A program made the translations under genes and the position numbers. Positions 26,584 through 37,797 of a stretch of DNA of 64,000 bases are shown here, piece after piece. The stretch covers positions 992,001-1,056,000 of the forward strand of contig NZ_CP007212.1 in NCBI RefSeq assembly GCF_001411805.1, read 5' to 3'. How positions within the stretch are numbered: position 1 is the stretch's first letter; each line of letters starts with the position of its first letter. The notes below the pieces were generated by a model. It was not told the origin of the DNA and searched no databases. It was given only the letters and a program-made list of their open reading frames with translations. This stretch comes from Burkholderia plantarii (GTDB taxonomy: Bacteria; Pseudomonadota; Gammaproteobacteria; Burkholderiales; Burkholderiaceae).

Positions 26584-27885
26584 ATGGAATTCCTCGATGT
26601 CGGTCCCTACTCCCATGCGTCGGGCACGGTGCGTCTACCCGGGTCCAAGAGCATCTCGAACCGCGTGCTGCTGCTCGCCGCGCTGTCCGAGGGCGTGACG
26701 ACGATCACCAATCTGCTCGACTCCGACGACACGCGCGTGATGCTGGCCGCGCTCGAAGCGCTCGGCGTGCGGCTCGAACGCCATGCCGATACCTGCGTCG
26801 TGAACGGCACACGCGGCGCGTTTCCGGCGAAGACGGCCGACCTGTTCCTCGGCAACGCCGGCACCGCGGTGCGCCCGCTCACGGCCGCGCTGGCCGTCAA
26901 CGGCGGCGACTACCGCGTCCACGGCGTGCCGCGCATGCACGAACGGCCGATCGGCGACCTCGTCGATGGCCTGCGCCAGATCGGCGCCGTGATCGACTAC
27001 GAGCAGAACGAGGGCTATCCGCCGCTGCGGATCCGGGCCGGCACGATCGCCGTCGATGCGCCGATCCGCGTGCGTGGTGACGTATCGAGCCAGTTCCTGA
27101 CCGCGCTGCTGATGACGCTGCCGCTGGTCGGCAAGAAGGGCGACGCGAGCGTGGTCGAGATCGACGGCGAGCTGATCTCGAAGCCCTACATCGAGATCAC
27201 GATCAAGCTGATGGCGCGCTTCGGCGTGACGGTCGAGCGCGACGGCTGGCAGCGCTTCAGCGTGCCGGCGGCGCGCTACCAGTCGCCGGGCACGATCATG
27301 GTGGAGGGCGATGCGTCGTCGGCGTCGTACTTCCTCGCGGCCGGCGCGCTCGGCGGCGGCCCGCTGCGCATCGAGGGCGTGGGCCGCGCCAGCATCCAGG
27401 GCGACGTCGGCTTTGCCAACGCGCTGATGCAGATGGGCGCGAACGTCTCGATGGGCGACGACTGGATCGAGGTGCGCGGCATCGGCCACGACCACGGCAA
27501 GCTCGAGCCGATCGACATGGACTTCAACCTGATCCCCGACGCGGCGATGACTATTGCGGTGGCCGCGCTGTTCGCCGAGGGCACCAGCACGCTGCGCAAC
27601 ATCGCGAGCTGGCGCGTCAAGGAAACCGACCGGATCGCCGCGATGGCCGCCGAGCTGCGCAAGGTCGGCGCGACCGTCGAGGAGGGGGCCGACTATCTCG
27701 TCGTCACGCCGCCGGCGAAGCTCGTGCCGAACGCCGCGATCGACACCTACGACGATCACCGCATGGCGATGTGCTTCTCGCTCGTGAGTCTCGGCGGCGT
27801 GCCGGTGCGGATCAACGATCCGAAGTGCGTCGCCAAGACCTTCCCCGATTATTTCGACCGTTTTACCGCGCTCGCGCAGCGCTGA
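26584..27885 (+). CDS. aroA: 3-phosphoshikimate 1-carboxyvinyltransferase (EPSP synthase)
   Basis: This 433-residue enzyme adds phosphoenolpyruvate to shikimate-3-phosphate in the sixth step of the shikimate pathway. Both family signatures are present: [10 protein letters not shown] near the N-terminus with [17 protein letters not shown], and [19 protein letters not shown] in the C-terminal lobe. It begins ten bases after tyrA with AGGA at a proper distance. In some Pseudomonas this gene is fused to tyrA; here the two remain separate. Confidence 0.96.
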   Translation: MEFLDVGPYSHASGTVRLPGSKSISNRVLLLAALSEGVTTITNLLDSDDTRVMLAALEALGVRLERHADTCVVNGTRGAFPAKTADLFLGNAGTAVRPLTAALAVNGGDYRVHGVPRMHERPIGDLVDGLRQIGAVIDYEQNEGYPPLRIRAGTIAVDAPIRVRGDVSSQFLTALLMTLPLVGKKGDASVVEIDGELISKPYIEITIKLMARFGVTVERDGWQRFSVPAARYQSPGTIMVEGDASSASYFLAAGALGGGPLRIEGVGRASIQGDVGFANALMQMGANVSMGDDWIEVRGIGHDHGKLEPIDMDFNLIPDAAMTIAVAALFAEGTSTLRNIASWRVKETDRIAAMAAELRKVGATVEEGADYLVVTPPAKLVPNAAIDTYDDHRMAMCFSLVSLGGVPVRINDPKCVAKTFPDYFDRFTALAQR

Positions 27886-27898
27886 CCCGTTTGTTCCG

Positions 27899-28585
27899 AT
27901 GAAATCGACTCGACCATTCCACCCGACCCCCGTCATCACGATCGACGGTCCGACCGCGTCCGGCAAGGGCACGGTCGCCGCGCTCGTGGCGGCACACCTC
28001 GGCTTTCACCTGCTCGACAGCGGCGCGTTGTACCGGCTCGCGGCCCTCGCGAGCGTGCGCTACGGGATCGAGCCCGACGACGAGGCGGGGCTGGCGAAGC
28101 TGGTCGACGATCTCCACATCACGTTCCGCGAGGGCTGCGCGCAGCTCGACGGCGTGGACGTCTCGGACCAGATCCGCGCCGAGGCGGTGGGCAACCGCGC
28201 CTCGGCGATCGCGGTCCACGCCGGCGTGCGCGCCGCGCTGGTGGCGCGCCAGCGGGCCTTCCGCAAGACCCCGGGCCTGGTCGCGGACGGTCGCGACATG
28301 GGCACCGTGATCTTTCCCGATGCGGGCCTCAAGGTGTTCCTGACGGCCAGCGTCGAGGCTCGCGCCGCCCGGCGGCATAAGCAATTGATGCAAAAAGGTT
28401 TTTCTGCTAATATGGATGACTTGCTCCGGGATTTGCGTGAGCGGGATGCGCGAGACAGCAACCGCGCGGCCGCGCCGCTCAAGCCCGCGGCGGATGCGAA
28501 GCTGCTGGACACGTCCGGCCTGTCGATCGAACAAGCGGTCGAGCAGGTGCAGGCGTGGTACCGGGAGTCGGCGCCATCCGCCTGA
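27899..28585 (+). CDS. cmk: Cytidylate kinase
   Basis: This 228-residue kinase phosphorylates CMP and dCMP. The P-loop [10 protein letters not shown] is at residues 14-23, LLDSGALYR binds the nucleotide, and [15 protein letters not shown] is the conserved central motif. It starts 13 bases after aroA and precedes rpsA, a linkage kept from beta- to gammaproteobacteria. Confidence 0.95.
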   Translation: MKSTRPFHPTPVITIDGPTASGKGTVAALVAAHLGFHLLDSGALYRLAALASVRYGIEPDDEAGLAKLVDDLHITFREGCAQLDGVDVSDQIRAEAVGNRASAIAVHAGVRAALVARQRAFRKTPGLVADGRDMGTVIFPDAGLKVFLTASVEARAARRHKQLMQKGFSANMDDLLRDLRERDARDSNRAAAPLKPAADAKLLDTSGLSIEQAVEQVQAWYRESAPSA

Positions 28586-28799
28586 CGGCATCAGCCGTCG
28601 CGGCACCGAAGTGGCAGTAAAGCAACACTCCGGCAGTCATGCAGCAGGCAGTAACCAGCAGTCGCGGTAGGTGCTTCGGGCCATCGGCATGGGCCGGTCT
28701 CGAAGCTTGTTTCAACCCTTAACCCCGTGTGGCGTTCGCACCGGCAAGCTCGGCCAGATGGCGCGAGCGTGGCGCGGCACCATGCACAATCCGATTTTT

Positions 28800-30512
28800 A
28801 TGTCCGACCTGCAAACCTCCACCCCGAATACCGAATCCTTTGCGGCTCTGTTCGAAGAGTCGCTGACCCGCCAAGACATGCGCGCCGGCGAAGTGATCTC
28901 CGCCGAAGTCGTGCGTGTCGACCACAACTTCGTGGTCGTCAACGCGGGCCTGAAGTCCGAGGCCTACATTCCCATCGAGGAATTCCTGAACGATCAGGGC
29001 GAGGTTGAGGTTCAGTCGGGCGATTTCGTTTCCGTCGCGATCGACGCGCTGGAAAACGGCTATGGCGACACGATCCTGTCGCGCGACAAGGCGAAGCGTC
29101 TGGCTTCGTGGCTGTCGCTGGAAAAGGCACTCGACAACAACGAACTCGTCACCGGCACCATCACGGGCAAGGTGAAGGGCGGCATGACCGTGATGGTGAA
29201 CGGCATCCGCGCATTCCTGCCGGGTTCGCTCGTCGATACGCGTCCTGTCAAGGACACGACCCCGTATGAAGGCAAGACGCTCGAGTTCCGCGTCATCAAG
29301 CTCGACCGCAAGCGCAATAACGTCGTGCTGTCGCGCCGTGCCGTCATCGAAGCGACCCAGGGCGAAGAGCGCGCGAAGCTGCTCGAGACGCTGAAGGAAG
29401 GCGCGATCGTCAACGGCGTGGTCAAGAACATCACCGACTACGGCGCGTTCGTGGACCTCGGCGGCATCGACGGCCTGCTGCACATCACCGACATCGCATG
29501 GCGTCGCGTGCGTCACCCGAGCGAAGTCCTCTCGGTCGGCCAGGAAGTCACCGCGAAGATCCTCAAGTTCGACCAGGAAAAGAACCGCGTCTCGCTCGGC
29601 ATCAAGCAGCTCGGCGACGATCCGTGGGAAGGCATCTCGCGCCGCTACCCGTCGGGCACGCGCCTGTTCGGCAAGGTCACCAACATCACCGACTACGGCG
29701 CGTTCGTCGAAGTGGAATCGGGCATCGAAGGCCTGGTCCACGTGTCGGAAATGGACTGGACCAACAAGAACGTCGCCCCGTCGAAGGTTGTGCAGCTCGG
29801 CGACGAAGTCGAAGTCATGGTCCTTGAGATCGACGAAGACCGCCGTCGGATCAGCCTCGGCATGAAGCAGTGCAAGCCGAATCCGTGGGATGACTTCAGC
29901 CGCAACTTCAAGAAGGGCGACAAGATCACGGGCGCGATCAAGTCGATCACCGACTTCGGCGTGTTCATCGGTCTGCCGGGCGGCATCGACGGCCTGGTCC
30001 ACCTGTCGGACCTGTCGTGGAGCGAGTCGGGCGAGGAAGCCGTTCGCAAGTACAAGAAGGGCGACGAAGTCGAGGCAATCGTGCTCGGCATCGACGTCGA
30101 GAAGGAACGCATCTCGCTGGGCATCAAGCAGCTCGAAGGCGATCCGTTCAGCAACTACGTCGCGATGAACGACAAGGGCTCGATCGTCGACGGCGTCGTG
30201 AAGACGGTCGATGCGAAGGGCGCCGTCGTCACGCTGACGGGCGATGTCGAAGGCTACCTGCGCGCGTCGGAAATCTCGCAGGATCGCGTCGAAGACGCTC
30301 GCAACGTGCTGAAGGAAGGCGACAAGGTCAACGCGATGGTGATCAACATCGATCGCAAGTCGCGCGGCATCAACCTGTCGATCAAGGCGAAGGATTCGGC
30401 CGAGCAGCAAGAGGCGATCCGTGGCCTGCAGTCGGACAACAGCTCGGCTGCCAGCGGCACGACGAACCTCGGCGCGCTGCTGAAGGCAAAGCTCGACGGC
30501 CAGAACCAGTAA
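28800..30512 (+). CDS. rpsA: 30S ribosomal protein S1
   Basis: This 570-residue protein is made of six S1 RNA-binding repeats (for example [42 protein letters not shown] and [21 protein letters not shown]). It brings mRNA to the 30S subunit. The start [14 protein letters not shown] at 28800 is typical for the genus. It has no strong Shine-Dalgarno sequence, as expected for an S1 gene that is autoregulated through its leader. The 214-base gap after cmk probably holds that leader and a promoter. Confidence 0.97.
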   Translation: MSDLQTSTPNTESFAALFEESLTRQDMRAGEVISAEVVRVDHNFVVVNAGLKSEAYIPIEEFLNDQGEVEVQSGDFVSVAIDALENGYGDTILSRDKAKRLASWLSLEKALDNNELVTGTITGKVKGGMTVMVNGIRAFLPGSLVDTRPVKDTTPYEGKTLEFRVIKLDRKRNNVVLSRRAVIEATQGEERAKLLETLKEGAIVNGVVKNITDYGAFVDLGGIDGLLHITDIAWRRVRHPSEVLSVGQEVTAKILKFDQEKNRVSLGIKQLGDDPWEGISRRYPSGTRLFGKVTNITDYGAFVEVESGIEGLVHVSEMDWTNKNVAPSKVVQLGDEVEVMVLEIDEDRRRISLGMKQCKPNPWDDFSRNFKKGDKITGAIKSITDFGVFIGLPGGIDGLVHLSDLSWSESGEEAVRKYKKGDEVEAIVLGIDVEKERISLGIKQLEGDPFSNYVAMNDKGSIVDGVVKTVDAKGAVVTLTGDVEGYLRASEISQDRVEDARNVLKEGDKVNAMVINIDRKSRGINLSIKAKDSAEQQEAIRGLQSDNSSAASGTTNLGALLKAKLDGQNQ

Positions 30513-30534
30513 GCCTCGCGAGGTCTGCTGAAGT

Positions 30535-30861
30535 ATGACCAAATCCGAGTTGGTCGCCCAGTTGGCAACGCGATTTCCGCAACTTGTCCTCAAGGATGCG
30601 GATTTCGCGGTGAAAACGATGCTCGATGCGATGTCGGATGCGTTGTCCAAGGGGCATCGCATCGAGATCCGCGGCTTCGGAAGCTTCGGTCTCAACCGCC
30701 GTCCGGCCCGCGTGGGCCGCAATCCGAAATCGGGCGAGAAGGTACAGGTACCCGAGAAGTACGTACCGCACTTCAAGCCCGGCAAGGAATTGCGCGAACG
30801 CGTCGATGGCCGCGCTGGCGAGCCGTTGAAGCACGACAGCGGCGGCGACGACGATCAGTAA
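30535..30861 (+). CDS. ihfB: Integration host factor subunit beta
   Basis: This 108-residue HU/IHF-family protein has the dimerisation helices ([15 protein letters not shown]), the core [25 protein letters not shown] and the DNA-intercalating Pro in the arm after GRNP. The extra acidic C-terminal tail (HDSGGDDDQ) is typical of betaproteobacterial IhfB. As a heterodimer with IhfA it bends DNA sharply. It follows rpsA by 22 bases and ends in a strong terminator. Confidence 0.94.
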   Translation: MTKSELVAQLATRFPQLVLKDADFAVKTMLDAMSDALSKGHRIEIRGFGSFGLNRRPARVGRNPKSGEKVQVPEKYVPHFKPGKELRERVDGRAGEPLKHDSGGDDDQ

Positions 30862-30903
30862 GCGTCACGCCGCCCGAAGCCTGCCTGCCGGCATGGCTGT
30901 GAA

Positions 30904-30928
30904 AAGCGCCCCTAGCGGGCGCTTTTTT
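30904..30928 (+). terminator. Terminator of the rpsA-ihfB unit
   Basis: AAGCGCCC (30904-30911) and GGGCGCTT (30917-30924) with a CTAGC loop and a run of six T. Confidence 0.92.
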
Positions 30929-31124
30929 ATTGCTCGCGCGATCGGTGCCGCGCCGGCGGGGCAGGGTGGCCGTGCCGCGCCGGCCTTGAGCGGCTGCAAC
31001 GATTGAAGCGGCACCGGCTGCGATCGGTTGCACGGATCGTGAAACGCATCCTTTACAATACGGGCACTTCAAGCGCGGCGAACGGGAAACCTCGGCCGTG
31101 CAACAAGTTCGACAGGAGGGCTCA

Positions 31125-31418
31125 ATGAAATTCGTCGTCTGGCTGATCCGGGTACTGGTGTTCGTCCTGCTGCTCGTACTGGCGCTCGCCAATACGCAAC
31201 CCGCGACGCTGAACTTCCTCGCCGGCTACAACTGGCAGGCGCCGCTGATCCTGATCGGCCTCGCGTTCTTCGGTGTCGGGCTGCTCGCCGGCCTGCTGTC
31301 CGCGCTGCCCGCCGTGCTGCGGATGCGCCTCGAGAACGGGCGCCTGAAGCGCGACCTGCGCTCGGCGCGCGAAACCCCGGTGGTGATCGATCAGCCGCCG
31401 ATGCCGCCCGTCATTTAA
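31125..31418 (+). CDS. lapA: LapA-domain membrane protein
   Basis: This 97-residue protein has two membrane helices (about 5-25 and 40-65) and a short cytoplasmic coiled tail (RLENGRLKRDLRSARE). It matches the DUF1049/LapA family, the partner of LapB in controlling LPS synthesis. AGGAGG lies six bases before the ATG at 31125. It is 52 bases ahead of lapB. Confidence 0.86.
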   Translation: MKFVVWLIRVLVFVLLLVLALANTQPATLNFLAGYNWQAPLILIGLAFFGVGLLAGLLSALPAVLRMRLENGRLKRDLRSARETPVVIDQPPMPPVI

Positions 31419-31470
31419 CGTTCGTCGGCGCCGCCTCGCAGGCGGCCCCGACCTTGCTTCGATATCACGC

Positions 31471-32643
31471 ATGGATCTGGATTTCTGGTGGCTGCTGGCC
31501 ATACCCGTTGCGTTCGCATGCGGATGGGTGGCGGCGCGCTACGACCTCAACAAGCTGCTGTCCGAAAGCGCGACCCTGCCGCGTTCGTATTTCCGCGGCC
31601 TCAATTTCCTGCTCAACGAGCAGCCGGACAAGGCGATCGACGCGTTCATCGAGGTCGCCAAGCTCGACCCCGAAACGGTCGAGCTGCATTTCGCGCTCGG
31701 CAACCTGTTTCGCCGGCGCGGTGAAACCGACCGTGCGATCCGCGTGCATCAGAACCTGCTGAACCGCGACGACCTGCCGGTCAACGAGCGCGACCACGCG
31801 CTCTACGAGCTCGGCCAGGATTTCCTCAAGGCCGGCCTGCTCGACCGCGCCGAAGAATCGTTCCACCTGCTCGCCGACGGCGACTACGCGCTTGGCGCGC
31901 AGCGAGCGCTGCTGACGATCTATGGCATCGAGAAGGACTGGAACAAGTCGATCGTGACGGCACGCAAGATCGAGGCGATGGACGGCGGCCCGCTCGCCAT
32001 CGAGATCGCCCAGTTCCATTGCGAGCTGGCCCAGGACGCGCTCGCGAAGAAAAACGCCGAGGCGGCCGCGGCCCAGCTGCGCGATGCGCTCGCGGTGAAT
32101 CCGCAAAACGTGCGCGCGACCATCCTGTCCGGCGACGCGGCCGCGGCGGCCGGCGACCACGACGCGGCGATCGCGCACTGGCGCCGCGTCGAGCAGCAGA
32201 ACGCGGCCTATCTGCCGCTCGTCGCCGAGAAACTGATGAAGTCGTATCTCGCGCTCGGCCGCGGTCCGGAAGGCGCCGAACTGCTGACCGGCTATGCCGA
32301 CCGCTATCCGTCGAACGACCTGCTCGACATCGTGTTCCAGTACGTTTCCGAGCTGCGCGGCACCGAGTCGGCGCATGCGCTCGCGCGCACCCAGATGCAG
32401 AAGGCGCCGAACCTGTCCGGCATGCTGCACCTGCTCGAGGCGCAGATCGCGGCGGCCGACGAGCCGCGCCGCGCCGAACTGGAAATGATGCGCGCGCTGG
32501 TGAAGCAGCGCACCAAGAACCTGCCGCGCTACACCTGCCACGACTGCGGTTTCCGCGCCCGCCTGTTCTACTGGCAATGCCCGGGCTGCAGCGGCTGGGA
32601 GACCTACGCGCCACGGCGCGTCGAGGCCGGCGTGCCGAACTAG
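31471..32643 (+). CDS. lapB: Lipopolysaccharide assembly protein B
   Basis: This 390-residue protein has one N-terminal membrane anchor (WWLLAIPVAFACGWVAAR), nine or so TPR units (about 35-340) and a C-terminal rubredoxin-like metal site with two Cys pairs (CHDCGF and CPGCSGW). In E. coli LapB (YciM) couples LPS assembly to FtsH-mediated breakdown of LpxC, and both parts are needed. The match in layout is complete. It sits directly ahead of the genes for nucleotide sugar and heptose synthesis. Confidence 0.94.
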   Translation: MDLDFWWLLAIPVAFACGWVAARYDLNKLLSESATLPRSYFRGLNFLLNEQPDKAIDAFIEVAKLDPETVELHFALGNLFRRRGETDRAIRVHQNLLNRDDLPVNERDHALYELGQDFLKAGLLDRAEESFHLLADGDYALGAQRALLTIYGIEKDWNKSIVTARKIEAMDGGPLAIEIAQFHCELAQDALAKKNAEAAAAQLRDALAVNPQNVRATILSGDAAAAAGDHDAAIAHWRRVEQQNAAYLPLVAEKLMKSYLALGRGPEGAELLTGYADRYPSNDLLDIVFQYVSELRGTESAHALARTQMQKAPNLSGMLHLLEAQIAAADEPRRAELEMMRALVKQRTKNLPRYTCHDCGFRARLFYWQCPGCSGWETYAPRRVEAGVPN

Positions 32644-32715
32644 GCGCCACGACGCTTCGTCACGAACACGGCGCAGAATCATGCTTAACCTCCGGAACGA
32701 ATCACCGGGAAACCT

Positions 32716-34116
32716 ATGAAAATCACCATCATCGGCACCGGCTATGTCGGTCTCGTCACCGGCGCCTGCCTCGCGGAAATCGGCCACGACGTGTTCTGCC
32801 TCGACGTCGATCCGCGCAAGATCGAGATCCTCAACAACGGCGGGATTCCGATCCACGAGCCCGGCCTGCAGGAGATCATCGCGCGCACGCGCGCGGCGGG
32901 ACGCATCACGTTCTCGACCGACGTCGAGGCCAGCGTCGCGCACGGTGAGATCCAGTTCATCGCGGTCGGCACGCCGCCCGACGAGGATGGTTCCGCGGAC
33001 CTGCAATACGTGCTCGAAGCGGCCCGCAACATCGGCCGCTACATGACCGGCACCAAGGTGATCGTCGACAAGTCGACGGTGCCGGTCGGCACCGCGCAGC
33101 GCGTGCTGGGCGTGGTGGCCGAGGCGCTCGCCGCGCGCGGCCTGGCCGGCAGCGACGCGCACCGCTTCTCGGTGGTCTCGAATCCCGAGTTCCTGAAGGA
33201 AGGCGCGGCCGTCGACGATTTCATGCGGCCCGACCGGATCATCATCGGCGTCGACGACGACGCGGCCGGCGCGATCGCGCGCGAGAAGATGAAGAAGCTC
33301 TACGCGCCGTTCAACCGCAACCACGAGCGCACCCTCTACATGGATGTGCGTTCGGCCGAATTCACCAAGTACGCGGCCAACGCGATGCTGGCCACGCGCA
33401 TCTCGTTCATGAACGAGCTGTCGAACCTGGCCGAGCGCGTGGGCGCCGACATCGAGGCGGTGCGCCGCGGCATCGGTTCCGATCCGCGCATCGGCTATCA
33501 CTTCCTCTACGCCGGCGTTGGCTACGGCGGCTCGTGCTTCCCGAAGGACGTGCAGGCGCTGATCCGCACCGCGGCCGAGAACGGCCAGCCGCTGCGCATC
33601 CTCGATGCGGTCGAGGCCGTCAATCATGCGCAGAAGAGCGTGCTGCTCGCGAAGATCGACGCGCGCTACGGCGCCGACCTGTCGGGCCGCACGTTCGCGG
33701 TCTGGGGCCTCGCGTTCAAGCCGAACACCGACGACATGCGCGAGGCACCGAGCCGCACGCTGATCGCCTCGCTGCTCGCGCGCGGCGCCTCGGTGCGCGC
33801 CTATGATCCGGTCGCGATCGACGAGGCGCGCCGCGTGTTCGCGCTGGACCTGGCCGACCAGCCGGCGGCCGGCGCGGGCCTCACGTTCGTCGCCACCAAG
33901 GAGGAGGCGGTGACGGGCGCCGACGCGCTCGTCGTCGTCACCGAATGGAAGGAATTCAAGAGCCCGGACTTCACGCATCTGAAGTCGGTGCTGAACGCGC
34001 CGGTGATCTTCGACGGCCGCAATCTCTACGAACCCGACGCGATGGCCGAACTCGGGATCGACTACTACGCCATCGGACGCCCGCATGTCGCCGCTCAATC
34101 CTCCGCGCGCGGCTGA
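32716..34116 (+). CDS. ugd: UDP-glucose 6-dehydrogenase
   Basis: This 466-residue enzyme oxidises UDP-glucose to UDP-glucuronate with two NAD+. The Rossmann motif [14 protein letters not shown] is at the N-terminus and the catalytic cysteine lies in [10 protein letters not shown]. The C-terminal UDP-binding domain includes [20 protein letters not shown]-glucuronate feeds capsule polymers and the L-Ara4N modification of lipid A that makes Burkholderia resistant to polymyxin. Its stop overlaps the hldA start by 32 bases. Confidence 0.95.
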   Translation: MKITIIGTGYVGLVTGACLAEIGHDVFCLDVDPRKIEILNNGGIPIHEPGLQEIIARTRAAGRITFSTDVEASVAHGEIQFIAVGTPPDEDGSADLQYVLEAARNIGRYMTGTKVIVDKSTVPVGTAQRVLGVVAEALAARGLAGSDAHRFSVVSNPEFLKEGAAVDDFMRPDRIIIGVDDDAAGAIAREKMKKLYAPFNRNHERTLYMDVRSAEFTKYAANAMLATRISFMNELSNLAERVGADIEAVRRGIGSDPRIGYHFLYAGVGYGGSCFPKDVQALIRTAAENGQPLRILDAVEAVNHAQKSVLLAKIDARYGADLSGRTFAVWGLAFKPNTDDMREAPSRTLIASLLARGASVRAYDPVAIDEARRVFALDLADQPAAGAGLTFVATKEEAVTGADALVVVTEWKEFKSPDFTHLKSVLNAPVIFDGRNLYEPDAMAELGIDYYAIGRPHVAAQSSARG

Positions 34117-35065
34117 GCCCGCGGCCGCCGTGCCCGCATCGGTTGCGCGCGAGCGCCTCGCGGCCTCGCGCGTGCTGGTGGTCGGCGACGTGATGCTCGA
34201 TCGCTACTGGTTCGGCAACGTCAACCGCATCTCGCCCGAGGCGCCGGTGCCGGTCGTCCACGTGCAGCGCCAGGAGGAGCGGCTCGGCGGTGCCGCGAAC
34301 GTCGCGCGCAACATCGTGACGCTCGGCGCGAACGCGGGGCTGCTCTGCGTGGTGGGCACCGACGAGCCGGGCGAGCGTATCGTCGAACTGCTCGGCGAGA
34401 GCCGCGTCGAGACGCATCTCGAACGCGACGCGCTGCTGCCGACCACCATCAAGCTGCGCGTGCTCGCGCAGCAGCAGCAGCTGCTGCGCGTGGACTTCGA
34501 GGCGTCGCCGCAGCATGAAGTGCTGCTGGCCGGCCTGGCGCGCTTCGAGACGCTGCTGCCCACGTATGGCGTGGTGCTGATGTCCGATTACGCAAAGGGC
34601 GGCCTCACGCACGTCACGACCATGATCGCAACCGCGCGCGCGGCCGGGCTGCCGGTGCTGGTCGACCCGAAGGGCGCCGACTGGGCGCGCTACCGCGGCG
34701 CCTCGCTGATCACGCCGAACCGCGCCGAGCTGCGCGAGGTGATCGGCCAGTGGCGCTCCGAGGACGAGCTGCGCGCGCGCGTGGCCGACCTGCGTGCGCA
34801 GCTCGCGCTCGATGCGCTGTTGCTGACGCGCTCGGAGGAGGGCATGACGCTGTTCTCCGACGCGGGCGAGCTGAACGTGGCAGCGCTCGCGCGCGAGGTG
34901 TTCGACGTGTCGGGCGCGGGCGACACCGTGATCGCGACCGTGGCCGCGATGCTCGGCGCCGGGATGTCGCTCGACGAGGCCGTGATGCTCGCGAACCGCG
35001 CGGCCGGCATCGTGGTCGGCAAGCTCGGCACGGCCACCGTCGAATACGACGAACTGTTCCATTGA
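34085..35065 (+). CDS. hldA: D-glycero-beta-D-manno-heptose-7-phosphate kinase
   Basis: This 326-residue PfkB-family kinase corresponds to the first domain of HldE (RfaE). [19 protein letters not shown] and the catalytic [12 protein letters not shown] are clear. The second, adenylyltransferase domain of HldE is absent, so a separate hldC must lie elsewhere, as is usual in Burkholderia. It adds the 1-phosphate in ADP-heptose synthesis for the LPS core. The start at 34085 overlaps ugd; an ATG closer to the kinase domain is not evident. Confidence 0.92.
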   Translation: MSPLNPPRAAEPAAAVPASVARERLAASRVLVVGDVMLDRYWFGNVNRISPEAPVPVVHVQRQEERLGGAANVARNIVTLGANAGLLCVVGTDEPGERIVELLGESRVETHLERDALLPTTIKLRVLAQQQQLLRVDFEASPQHEVLLAGLARFETLLPTYGVVLMSDYAKGGLTHVTTMIATARAAGLPVLVDPKGADWARYRGASLITPNRAELREVIGQWRSEDELRARVADLRAQLALDALLLTRSEEGMTLFSDAGELNVAALAREVFDVSGAGDTVIATVAAMLGAGMSLDEAVMLANRAAGIVVGKLGTATVEYDELFH

Positions 35066-35119
35066 GCGGCGCCCGGGCGCGCCGCGCGACTTATTCATCC
35101 TTCTGACAGCAGGACGATC

Positions 35120-36112
35120 ATGACTCTCATCGTCACCGGCGCGGCCGGCTTCATCGGCGCGAATCTCGTGAAGGCGCTTAACGAGCGAGGCGAGACGCGC
35201 ATCATCGCGGTCGACAACCTGACCCGCGCGGACAAGTTCAAGAACCTCGTCGATTGCGAGATCGACGACTACCTCGACAAGACCGAGTTCGTCGAGCGCT
35301 TCGCGCGCGGCGATTTCGGCAAGGTGCGTGCCGTGTTCCACGAGGGCGCCTGCTCGGACACGATGGAAACCGACGGCCGCTACATGATGGACAACAACTT
35401 CCGCTACAGCCGCGCAGTGCTCGACACCTGCCTCGCGAACGGCACGCAGTTCCTCTACGCGTCGTCGGCGGCGATCTACGGCGGCTCGACGCGCTTCGTC
35501 GAGGTCCGCGAGGTGGAGGCACCGCTCAATGTCTACGGCTATTCGAAATTCCTGTTCGACCAGGTGATCCGCCGCGTGCTGCCGCAGGCGCAAAGCCAGA
35601 TCGCGGGCTTCCGCTACTTCAACGTCTACGGCGCGCGCGAGACGCACAAGGGCCGCATGGCGTCGGTGGCGTTCCACAACTTCAACCAGTTCCGTGCCGA
35701 GGGCAAGGTCAAGCTGTTCGGCGAGTACAACGGCTATGGCGCCGGCGAGCAGACGCGCGACTTCGTGTCGGTCGAGGACGTGGTGAAGGTCAACCTGTTC
35801 TTCTTCGACCATCCCGAGAAGTCGGGCATCTTCAACCTCGGCACCGGACGCGCCCAGCCGTTCAACGACATCGCGACCTCGGTCGTCAACACGCTGCGCG
35901 CGCTCGGCGGCGAGCCGCCGCTCACGCTCGACGAGCAGGTCCGGCAGGGGCTCATCGAGTACGTGCCGTTCCCCGACGCGCTGCGCGGCAAGTACCAGTG
36001 CTTCACGCAGGCCGACCAGTCGAAGCTGCGCGCGGCCGGCTACGACGCGCCGTTCCTGACCGTTCAGGAAGGCGTCGACCGCTACGTGCGTTGGCTGTTC
36101 GGCCAGCTGTAA
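35120..36112 (+). CDS. hldD: ADP-L-glycero-D-manno-heptose-6-epimerase
   Basis: This 330-residue short-chain dehydrogenase-type epimerase performs the last step of ADP-L,D-heptose synthesis. [12 protein letters not shown] binds NADP, and YGYSKF holds the catalytic Tyr and Lys. [12 protein letters not shown] is specific to HldD. AGGA precedes the ATG, and the gene follows hldA by 54 bases. Confidence 0.95.
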   Translation: MTLIVTGAAGFIGANLVKALNERGETRIIAVDNLTRADKFKNLVDCEIDDYLDKTEFVERFARGDFGKVRAVFHEGACSDTMETDGRYMMDNNFRYSRAVLDTCLANGTQFLYASSAAIYGGSTRFVEVREVEAPLNVYGYSKFLFDQVIRRVLPQAQSQIAGFRYFNVYGARETHKGRMASVAFHNFNQFRAEGKVKLFGEYNGYGAGEQTRDFVSVEDVVKVNLFFFDHPEKSGIFNLGTGRAQPFNDIATSVVNTLRALGGEPPLTLDEQVRQGLIEYVPFPDALRGKYQCFTQADQSKLRAAGYDAPFLTVQEGVDRYVRWLFGQL

Positions 36113-36186
36113 GCCACGCGGCATCGTCCCTACACTGGGTCTCACGGTCGGCAGCCGCCGGCCGTTTTTCCTGATGGGAGATCCCG

Positions 36187-36522
36187 ATGCTGAAGAAGAT
36201 TCTGGTGGTGGCGATGTGGTTCGCGGGGCTTGCGCAGGCGTGGGCCGCCGTCGACGTCAATCAGGCGAACAGCGACGCGCTGCGTGGCATCAAGGGCATC
36301 GGCGCCGCGAAGGCGCAGGCGATCGTCGACGAGCGCAACGCGCACGGCCCGTTCAAGGATACCGCCGACCTCGCGCGGCGCGTGAAGGGCATCGGTCCGA
36401 AATCGGTCGACCGGCTGGTGTCCGAGGGCCTCACGGTCGGCCCGGCCAAGACCCCGGCCAAGACCCCGGCGGCGCCCGCCGCGCGAGGTGCTGCCGCGCC
36501 GAACAAGGCTGCGCGCAAGTGA
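36187..36522 (+). CDS. ComEA-like helix-hairpin-helix DNA-binding protein
   Basis: This 111-residue protein has a signal peptide (MLKKILVVAMWFAGLAQAWA) and two helix-hairpin-helix motifs (LRGIKGIGAAKAQAIVDERN and ARRVKGIGPKSVDRLVSEG). The tail is low complexity (AKTPAKTPAAPAARG) and basic. Periplasmic proteins of this type bind incoming DNA in naturally competent bacteria. Many non-competent species also carry one, so a role in uptake is only probable. Confidence 0.85.
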   Translation: MLKKILVVAMWFAGLAQAWAAVDVNQANSDALRGIKGIGAAKAQAIVDERNAHGPFKDTADLARRVKGIGPKSVDRLVSEGLTVGPAKTPAKTPAAPAARGAAAPNKAARK

Positions 36523-36599
36523 TGCCGCACCGCGCGCGACAGGCGCGCGGTGCGGCATGCCTCGGAGCAACTCCTTCAGCCGTCCTGGTTCGACGGTGT

Positions 36600-36625
36600 C
36601 CCGCAGCGTTGCTGCGGGTTTTTTT
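36600..36625 (+). terminator. Terminator after the comEA-like gene
   Basis: CCCGCAGC and GCTGCGGG around a GTT loop, followed by seven T. Confidence 0.9.
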
Positions 36626-36781
36626 ACGTGAGGCGCGAGCGCGGCGCGCGATGAATGACCATGAGAAACGATTGCGGCCAACGACCGAGACGCGGACAGG
36701 GACATTCCCGGCGCCGACACGACCGATCCGGCGCTGGATTACAATCGACGGATTCATCGGCCTCGCATTCACTTATCGCTC

Positions 36782-37684
36782 ATGGCTTACAAAACTATTG
36801 AAGACACGATCGGCAACACGCCGCTCGTGCAGTTGGTCCGCGTCACTGACGACGAGATCCGGGCCCGCAACAACGTGATCCTCGCGAAGCTCGAAGGCAA
36901 CAATCCCGCCGGTTCGGTCAAGGACCGGCCGGCGCTGTCGATGATCCGCAAGGCCGAGGAACGCGGCCGCATCAAGCCCGGCGACACGCTGATCGAGGCG
37001 ACGAGCGGCAACACCGGCATCGCGCTCGCGATGGCGGCCGCGATCCGCGGCTACCGGATGGTGCTGATCATGCCCGAGGATCTGTCGGTCGAGCGCCGCC
37101 AGAGCATGGCCGCCTACGGCGCGGAAATCGTGCTGACGCCGACCAAGGGCGGCATGGAACTCGCGCGCGACCTCGCCGACCAGATGCAGCGCGAAGGCAA
37201 GGGCGTGATCCTCGACCAGTTCGCGAACCCGGACAATCCGCTCGCGCACTACGAGACGACCGGCCCGGAAATCTGGCGCGAAACCGAAGGCCGCATCACG
37301 CATTTCGTCTCGGCGATGGGCACCACCGGCACCATCATGGGCACCACGCAGTTCCTGAAGGAGCAGCGCCAGAGCATCGAGATCATCGGCGCCCAGCCGG
37401 AGGAAGGCTCGCGCATTCCCGGCATCCGCAAGTGGCCCGAGGCCTACCTGCCGAAGATCTTCGACCGCAGCCGCATCGACCGCGTCGAGAACGTGAGCCA
37501 GGCCGCCTCGGAAGCGATGGCGCGCAAGCTCGCGGCGATCGAGGGCCTGTTCTGCGGGATCTCGTCCGGCGGCGCCTGCGAGGTGGCGATGCGGATCGCG
37601 CGGCAGGTCGAGAACGCGACGATCGTGTTCATCGTCTGCGACCGCGGCGACCGCTATCTGTCGACGGGCGTGTTTCCCGCCTGA
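36782..37684 (+). CDS. cysM: Cysteine synthase B
   Basis: This 300-residue PLP enzyme makes cysteine from O-acetylserine and sulfide (or thiosulfate). The PLP lysine is in NNPAGSVKDRPAL, and TSGNTGIALAMAAA binds the substrate. Family features point to CysM rather than CysK: the opening TIEDTIGNTPLVQLVRV and the QPEEGSRIPGIRKWPE segment. It is monocistronic, ending at a bidirectional terminator shared with mltB. Confidence 0.94.
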   Translation: MAYKTIEDTIGNTPLVQLVRVTDDEIRARNNVILAKLEGNNPAGSVKDRPALSMIRKAEERGRIKPGDTLIEATSGNTGIALAMAAAIRGYRMVLIMPEDLSVERRQSMAAYGAEIVLTPTKGGMELARDLADQMQREGKGVILDQFANPDNPLAHYETTGPEIWRETEGRITHFVSAMGTTGTIMGTTQFLKEQRQSIEIIGAQPEEGSRIPGIRKWPEAYLPKIFDRSRIDRVENVSQAASEAMARKLAAIEGLFCGISSGGACEVAMRIARQVENATIVFIVCDRGDRYLSTGVFPA

Positions 37685-37728
37685 GCGTCGTATTTACGCG
37701 AGCCGCGCGTGCGGCTCGCTGCTTCGCC

Positions 37729-37770
37729 GCCCATGAAAAAAGCGCCTTGACCGGCGCTTTTTTCATGGGC
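37729..37770. terminator. Bidirectional terminator with perfect 18-bp stem
   Basis: GCCCATGAAAAAAGCGCC (37729-37746) and its exact reverse complement (37753-37770) enclose a TTGACC loop. A-runs and T-runs on each side of the GC core serve cysM on the plus strand and mltB on the minus strand. Confidence 0.93.
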
Positions 37771-37797
37771 TTTGCGGAGGCGCCGCAGCGTCTTGCA

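Noticed and set aside
28586-28799. A short coding gene in the cmk-rpsA gap
   Set aside because: The rpsA frame is open through part of it, but the sequence before MSDLQTS does not resemble S1 and is better seen as the mRNA leader.
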